DNA of 8,958 bases. Origin: IH12 sp041987265 (GTDB taxonomy: Bacteria; Pseudomonadota; Alphaproteobacteria; Caulobacterales; Hyphomonadaceae). Below, in pieces: positions 5,485 to 8,958 of the stretch. The stretch covers positions 1 to 8,958 of the forward strand of contig JBHIWT010000147.1 in NCBI GenBank assembly GCA_041987265.1, given 5' to 3'. A model generated the notes under the pieces. The model had not been told where the DNA came from, did not search any database, and was given only the letters and a program-made list of their open reading frames with translations. Position 1 is the stretch's first letter. Each line of letters opens with the position of its first letter. Position numbers and translations under genes: made by a program.

Positions 5485-7443
5485 ATGAAACGCCACCTGC
5501 TCGCAGCCAGCGCAGCCTGCCTTTCGCTCCTCGCCGCCTGCGCCGGCGCTACGGATGAAACCGTCGCAATTCCCGAACGCGCGGAAAACTTCCTCCTGCC
5601 TGATCACACCGGGTTCGGCGTCGAACTCCACCGCATGCACGACGCAAGGGCCATCGTCCTCGCATCGCACGTCAACGGCGATGAAGCCTCGGCCAACGCC
5701 GCCAGCGCCCTCGCCGCCCTGCAGGACGGCCACCCCGGCGTTGAATTCCTGCTGCTCGACTCTTCTTTGGAAGACTCGCGCGCAGAGATCGCTGCGGAGG
5801 CGAAGGCGCAGAAGATCAACCTGCCCATCCTTGACGACAGCCTGCAGCTCGTCGGCGAAAGCCTCGGCGTCACCCGCACCGGACAGGCCTTCATTATCGA
5901 CCCGGCGACATGGTCGATCGTCTATTCCGGCCCGGCCGACCAGCAACTCTCGGATGCGCTGACCGCCCACCTTTCCGGCGGTGAAATCGCCGAACGCGTC
6001 GTCGCCGCCAGCGGCGCGCGCATCGCCTTCCCCGAACGCGCGGCCCGCGCCGAACACATCAACATCTCCTATGCCGACGACGTCGCGCCGATCCTGGAAG
6101 CCCGCTGCGTCAGCTGCCACCAGGACGGCGGCATCGGCCCATTCGCCATGACCGACTACAGCGTCGTGAAAGGCTTCGCCCCGATGATCCGCGAAGCGGT
6201 CCGCACCGGCCGCATGCCGCCCTGGCATCCGGATCCGGAGGTCGGTGAATTCAAACACGACTACAGCCTGACCGCCGAGCAGAAGCGGACCCTCGTCCAC
6301 TGGGTCGAGGCCGGCGCGCCGCGCGGCGAAGGCGAAGACCCACTCGCCGCCATCGAGCATGCTGCGGTTGAATGGCCGCTCGGCGAACCCGATATGGAAA
6401 TCGAAATCCCCGCCTACGACGTGCCTGCGTCCGGCGTGATCGAATACCAATACCCCAACGCGAAACTGGCCAACGACAAAGGCCGCTGGGTCCGCGCTTC
6501 GACCCTGCTGCCCGGCGACCGTCAGTCCGTGCACCACATCCTCGCGGGCTACATGTCCAAGGAACCGCCCGCAGGCCGCCCATCAACCGGCGCTTGGGAA
6601 GCCTCCTACGGCGAGTACGCGGTCGGCGGCGAATCCTTCACCGTGCCTGACGGTCTGGGCATCTACCTGCCGCCGGAAGGCCTGATGGGCTTCCAGATGC
6701 ACTACACGGCCTACGGCAAGGCCGCGACCGACAATTCGAAGATGGGTCTCTACTTCTATCCCGAAGACGAAGAGCCCGAATTCATCATGCACCACAAGGT
6801 GATCGGCGACACCTTCATCGAGCTGCCGCCTAACGAAAACCGCCACACGGAGATCGCCTATACGGCGTTCAGCCACGACGCGACGCTCTACTCGGTTTTC
6901 CTGCACACGCACATCCGCGGCCAGGCCGCGCGCTTCGACCTCCTGCTCCCGGATGGCGAACAGCGCACGCTGATCAACCTGCCCCGCTACGATTTCAACT
7001 GGCAGCGCACCTACGAGTTCGCCGAACCGGTCCTTGTCCCCGCCGGCTCGAAACTCGTCGCCACCTACACCTACGACAACTCGGTCAGGAACCCGGCCAA
7101 CCCGGATCCGAACGAGCGCGTACTCTGGGGCGACCAGACGTTCGAGGAGATGCACTACACCTCGATCTACTATCGCTGGATGGATGAGACCGTCGCCAAC
7201 CCGATCGAGAACGAGAGCGAACGCCTCGGCGGCCGCTTCAATCTCGTCGGCATGCTTGACGACAATCTGGACGACAAGATCCAGCTCGCAGAACTGCGCG
7301 GTCGTCTGGTTCCGGCGTTGGCCCCGCGCTTCGCCGACTTCGACGCAGACGAGGATGGCGGTCTCGACAAGCTCGAACTCGCCAGGCTGATGCAGTCTTC
7401 GGGAGCTTCGTTCGGCTTCGGATCATCAGGCGGCAGCCAGTAA
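5485..7443 (+). CDS. Multidomain lipoprotein: redoxin-like, cytochrome c, copper monooxygenase-like, EF-hands
   Basis: A 652-aa predicted envelope redox protein. The signal peptide ends in lipobox Leu16-Ala-Ala-Cys19. Residues about 35-165 form a thioredoxin/AhpC-like domain without the CxxC pair and with Gly133 where the cis-proline normally sits. Residues about 193-285 hold a heme c motif, Cys208-Val-Ser-Cys211-His212, with Met244 in GRMPPW as likely second axial ligand. Residues about 300-570 resemble the copper type II, ascorbate-dependent monooxygenase fold (PHM/dopamine beta-monooxygenase): His350-His351 and His406 fit the CuH site, and His474-x-His476 with Met556 fit the CuM site. Two EF-hand loops follow at 592-603 and 620-631. 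ATG 5485 is the only start giving a signal peptide; only a weak GGAA precedes it. The family supports oxygen-dependent hydroxylation; the substrate is unknown. Electron supply by the built-in heme is my inference. Confidence 0.88.
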   Translation: MKRHLLAASAACLSLLAACAGATDETVAIPERAENFLLPDHTGFGVELHRMHDARAIVLASHVNGDEASANAASALAALQDGHPGVEFLLLDSSLEDSRAEIAAEAKAQKINLPILDDSLQLVGESLGVTRTGQAFIIDPATWSIVYSGPADQQLSDALTAHLSGGEIAERVVAASGARIAFPERAARAEHINISYADDVAPILEARCVSCHQDGGIGPFAMTDYSVVKGFAPMIREAVRTGRMPPWHPDPEVGEFKHDYSLTAEQKRTLVHWVEAGAPRGEGEDPLAAIEHAAVEWPLGEPDMEIEIPAYDVPASGVIEYQYPNAKLANDKGRWVRASTLLPGDRQSVHHILAGYMSKEPPAGRPSTGAWEASYGEYAVGGESFTVPDGLGIYLPPEGLMGFQMHYTAYGKAATDNSKMGLYFYPEDEEPEFIMHHKVIGDTFIELPPNENRHTEIAYTAFSHDATLYSVFLHTHIRGQAARFDLLLPDGEQRTLINLPRYDFNWQRTYEFAEPVLVPAGSKLVATYTYDNSVRNPANPDPNERVLWGDQTFEEMHYTSIYYRWMDETVANPIENESERLGGRFNLVGMLDDNLDDKIQLAELRGRLVPALAPRFADFDADEDGGLDKLELARLMQSSGASFGFGSSGGSQ

Positions 7444-7461
7444 TCCGCCGCACGCTACCAA

Positions 7462-7505
7462 CCGCTCGGGCGCAGGATCAGGCTTTCAGCTTCCAGCCCG
7501 AGCGG
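7462..7505. terminator. Inverted repeat at convergent gene ends, possible bidirectional terminator
   Basis: CCGCTCGGGC (7462-7471) and GCCCGAGCGG (7496-7505) are a perfect 10-bp inverted repeat with a 24-base loop. It starts 18 bases after the stop of the copper/heme gene and overlaps the last codons of the leftward permease gene. The two genes are separated by only 34 bases, so one stem may end both transcripts. No T-run is present, so intrinsic termination is not certain. Confidence 0.45.
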
Positions 7506-8317
7506 AACAGCATCCAGCACGCTGCGCACAACACCAGCGTTATCCCCGTGCAGTAAAGCACGCCTAGCATGATGTCGCCTTCGTGGTTGCCGGTGAACGC
7601 GTACCGGAACCCGTCGATCATGTGGAAGAAGGGATTCCAGTGCGACAGCGTCTCGAACGGCTCGCCCAGCCGGCTGATCGGATAGAACGTGCCCGACAGC
7701 ATTGTCAGCGGCATGATGATGAAATTCTGAACCGCAGCCATGTGGTCGAACTTGTCGGCCCACACGCCGCCGATCAATCCGATCGCGCCCATGAACAGGC
7801 CCGCTATCAACGGATAGAACAGCGCCGCCCAGATCACCTCGACACGGAACGGCGTGATCTGCAGGATCCAGATCGTCGCCATCGCCACGATTCCGACCAG
7901 CACGCCGCGCGCCACGGCTCCCGACAGGAACCCGACCGTCAGTTCCAGCGGCGACAGCGGCGGCATCAGGAAATCCACCGCATTGCCCTGCACCTTGGCG
8001 ATGATCAGCGAGGAGGACGTATTTGCGAACGCATTGTTCAGCATCGCCATCATCACGACGCCCGGCGCCAGGAAGGCCTCGAAGCTGACGCCGTTGACCC
8101 CGGCGGCGGTCGATTGCGGAAACGCCAGCTTGAACACGACCAGCATCAACAGGGCGGACACGACCGGCGCAAACAGCGTCTGCATGCCGACCTTCCAGAA
8201 CCGCTTCACCTCGCGCTTGCACAGCGTCCACAGACCCACCCAGTTTGCGGCGCCAAATCGGCGCGGCGGCTGAAACGCGGCGGCCTCTACCGGAGGTTTC
8301 TGAAGTGTCTGTTCCAT
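7478..8317 (-). CDS. ABC-2 type transporter permease
   Basis: A 279-aa integral inner-membrane protein of the ABC-2/NodJ/YadH class, forming the channel part of an exporter that needs a separate ATPase. After a cytoplasmic N-terminus (about 45 residues) there are six likely membrane segments, near 47-66, 82-100, 125-152, 160-185, 195-213 and 249-270. Family signatures are LAPGVVMMAML (about 83-93), FLMPPLSPLEL (about 116-126), and MPLTMLSGTFYP followed by NPFFHMIDGFRYAF (about 202-241). Length is normal for the family. Start ATG 8317 has no strong ribosome binding site (a GGGG lies rather far upstream). No ATPase gene is adjacent: the gene upstream on this strand is missing from the window, and the right neighbour is the divergent gcrA. 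Substrate class (polysaccharide, lipid, drug or metal) cannot be told. Confidence 0.92.
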   Translation of the reverse strand: MEQTLQKPPVEAAAFQPPRRFGAANWVGLWTLCKREVKRFWKVGMQTLFAPVVSALLMLVVFKLAFPQSTAAGVNGVSFEAFLAPGVVMMAMLNNAFANTSSSLIIAKVQGNAVDFLMPPLSPLELTVGFLSGAVARGVLVGIVAMATIWILQITPFRVEVIWAALFYPLIAGLFMGAIGLIGGVWADKFDHMAAVQNFIIMPLTMLSGTFYPISRLGEPFETLSHWNPFFHMIDGFRYAFTGNHEGDIMLGVLYCTGITLVLCAACWMLFRSGWKLKA

Positions 8318-8476
8318 GCCCGCTTTCTACCCCTTTCCCCAACCCGTTCCAGATCGTTCCGCTCAACAGCGATTGCAACCACCCTTCACGCCTCTTGGAC
8401 TCACTTCCGCCACACCTCTGGTGTCCGTATGCGACCTATTGACTCGCACGGCATGTTAATAACCCCAACATATTGA

Positions 8477-8506
8477 TTAACCTGTTAGCAAGGACTGGCG
8501 TATATT
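8477..8506 (+). promoter_or_regulatory. Candidate gcrA promoter
   Basis: TTAACC (8477-8482) and TATATT (8501-8506) are separated by 18 bases, inside the most AT-rich part of the gap. A start near 8513 would give a leader of about 125 bases containing the inverted repeat at 8571-8594 and a GANTC site. The -35 overlaps a CtrA-like half-site. The match is modest and the promoter is inferred. Confidence 0.3.
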
Positions 8507-8570
8507 GCGTGTAGAGCGCGCCCGGCTACTATCCCTAGCGAATTTGGGGCGAGGGCCAGGCTGCTGCCGT

Positions 8571-8594
8571 CTACATCTAGTATGTTGCATGTAG
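8571..8594. repeat. Short inverted repeat in the gcrA leader
   Basis: CTACAT (8571-8576) and ATGTAG (8589-8594) form a perfect 6-bp inverted repeat with a 12-base centre, 46 bases before the gcrA ATG. It could be an operator for a dimeric regulator or a leader hairpin. At this size chance is a fair alternative. Confidence 0.3.
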
Positions 8595-8639
8595 GCCAAC
8601 CAGTACGAGTCTGAGACTTCGCGGCTGAGGAGAACCCAC

Positions 8640-8936
8640 ATGGGCTGGACAGAAGAACGCGTAGCAGAACTCAAGAAGCTCTGGGCCGAAGGCCACAGCG
8701 CGAGCCAGATCGCCAAGCGGCTCGGCAATGTCACCCGCAACGCTGTGATCGGTAAGGTGCACCGCCTCGGCCTCTCCGGCCGCGCCACCCCGTCACGTCC
8801 GGTGAAACGCCCGCCACGTCTGGCGCGGCCGAAACCGCAACACGTCGCCCGTCAGGCTTCGGGCGCCGCCCAACCGTCCGGCGCGACCGCCAGCGGCGCC
8901 GCGTCGCTGACAAGACCGCGTCCGGCGGCGTCATAG
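8640..8936 (+). CDS. gcrA: GcrA cell-cycle regulator, frame ends early at 98 codons
   Basis: The first 50 residues match GcrA closely: Trp3, LKKLW (11-15), the helix-turn-helix SASQIAKRLG (20-29), then VTRNAVIGKVHRLGLSGRA (31-49). GcrA binds RNA polymerase sigma-70 and acts with CcrM methylation of GANTC sites to control cell-cycle genes in alphaproteobacteria. ATG 8640 has a clear GAGGAGA (8627-8633) at proper spacing. Residues 50-98 are the Pro/Ala/Arg-rich linker usual in the family. The frame then meets TAG at 8934-8936. Family members are about 170 aa and carry a conserved C-terminal part with a CKWPIGDP-type motif, which is not reached before the stop. The window ends 22 bases later, so a frameshift, a point nonsense change, a sequencing error or a genuinely short GcrA-like protein cannot be told apart. 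Confidence 0.85.
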   Translation: MGWTEERVAELKKLWAEGHSASQIAKRLGNVTRNAVIGKVHRLGLSGRATPSRPVKRPPRLARPKPQHVARQASGAAQPSGATASGAASLTRPRPAAS

Positions 8937-8958
8937 AAGAAGCGCACCGGCGGCATTC

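Larger units (their letters stand above)
8318..8639. promoter_or_regulatory. 322-bp regulatory gap upstream of gcrA
   Basis: No gene is seen in this gap between two divergent genes. It holds three GANTC sites, the CcrM methylation target: 8398-8402, 8441-8445 and 8607-8611. It also has an AT-rich patch (about 8452-8510) with TTAA at 8456-8459 and 8477-8480, and a 6-bp inverted repeat (8571-8576 with 8589-8594). In Caulobacter and relatives, cell-cycle genes are controlled through GANTC methylation and CtrA, whose sites are TTAA-N7-TTAA. The two TTAA tetramers here are 17 bases apart, so they are not a canonical CtrA site. Roughly one GANTC would be expected by chance in this length. Confidence 0.45.

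Noticed and set aside
5395..6537. A 380-codon minus-strand frame opposite the first half of the copper/heme gene.
   Set aside because: Gly/Ala/Asp/Val-rich sequence with no motif, directly opposite codons of a well-supported multidomain protein.
7455..8378. A 307-codon minus-strand frame and a 297-codon plus-strand frame (7583-8476) over the permease.
   Set aside because: The permease frame has six membrane segments and ABC-2 motifs; the other two are Arg/Gln/Asp-rich shadows without recognisable features.
8456..8480. A CtrA binding site made of two TTAA tetramers.
   Set aside because: The spacer is 17 bases rather than the 7 of the known TTAA-N7-TTAA consensus, so I kept it only as a note on half-sites.

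Overview
The window is GC-rich and reads as chromosomal DNA from an alphaproteobacterium, most likely of the Caulobacterales/Maricaulales/Hyphomonadaceae group. The strongest taxonomic marker is the start of a gcrA cell-cycle regulator gene at the right edge. REP-like palindromes of a kind common in these genomes also occur. No tRNA, rRNA, CRISPR array, insertion sequence or phage gene was seen. The placement rests on recognised protein families, not on a database search.

Layout, left to right. (1) 1-1181: a small GIY-YIG nuclease-domain protein (87-356), a 333-bp gap holding a nested palindromic element (463-562) and a further hairpin (571-599), then an unrecognised 163-aa protein (690-1181). 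(2) 1182-1354: a convergent gap with a second REP-like palindrome. (3) 1355-7443: three large genes for predicted lipoproteins. These are a penicillin/AHL/aculeacin-type acylase (minus strand), a divergent M48 zinc metalloprotease (plus), and a modular protein (plus) with a degenerate thioredoxin-like domain, a CxxCH cytochrome c segment, a copper type II monooxygenase-like fold and two EF-hands. (4) 7444-8317: an ABC-2 transporter permease (minus), convergent with the copper protein and sharing a hairpin with it at the junction. (5) 8318-8958: a 322-bp regulatory gap and gcrA (plus), whose frame stops after 98 codons, before the conserved C-terminal part of the family.

The three central genes all encode proteins with a lipobox, so the middle 6 kb is devoted to enzymes anchored in the cell envelope: amide hydrolysis, proteolysis and probable copper/heme redox chemistry. 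They are not one operon: the first is divergent, and the third has its own good promoter candidate. No defence system or biosynthetic cluster is visible. The two items most worth a second look are the heme-plus-copper monooxygenase-like lipoprotein and the early stop in gcrA; the structured palindrome at 463-599 is next.
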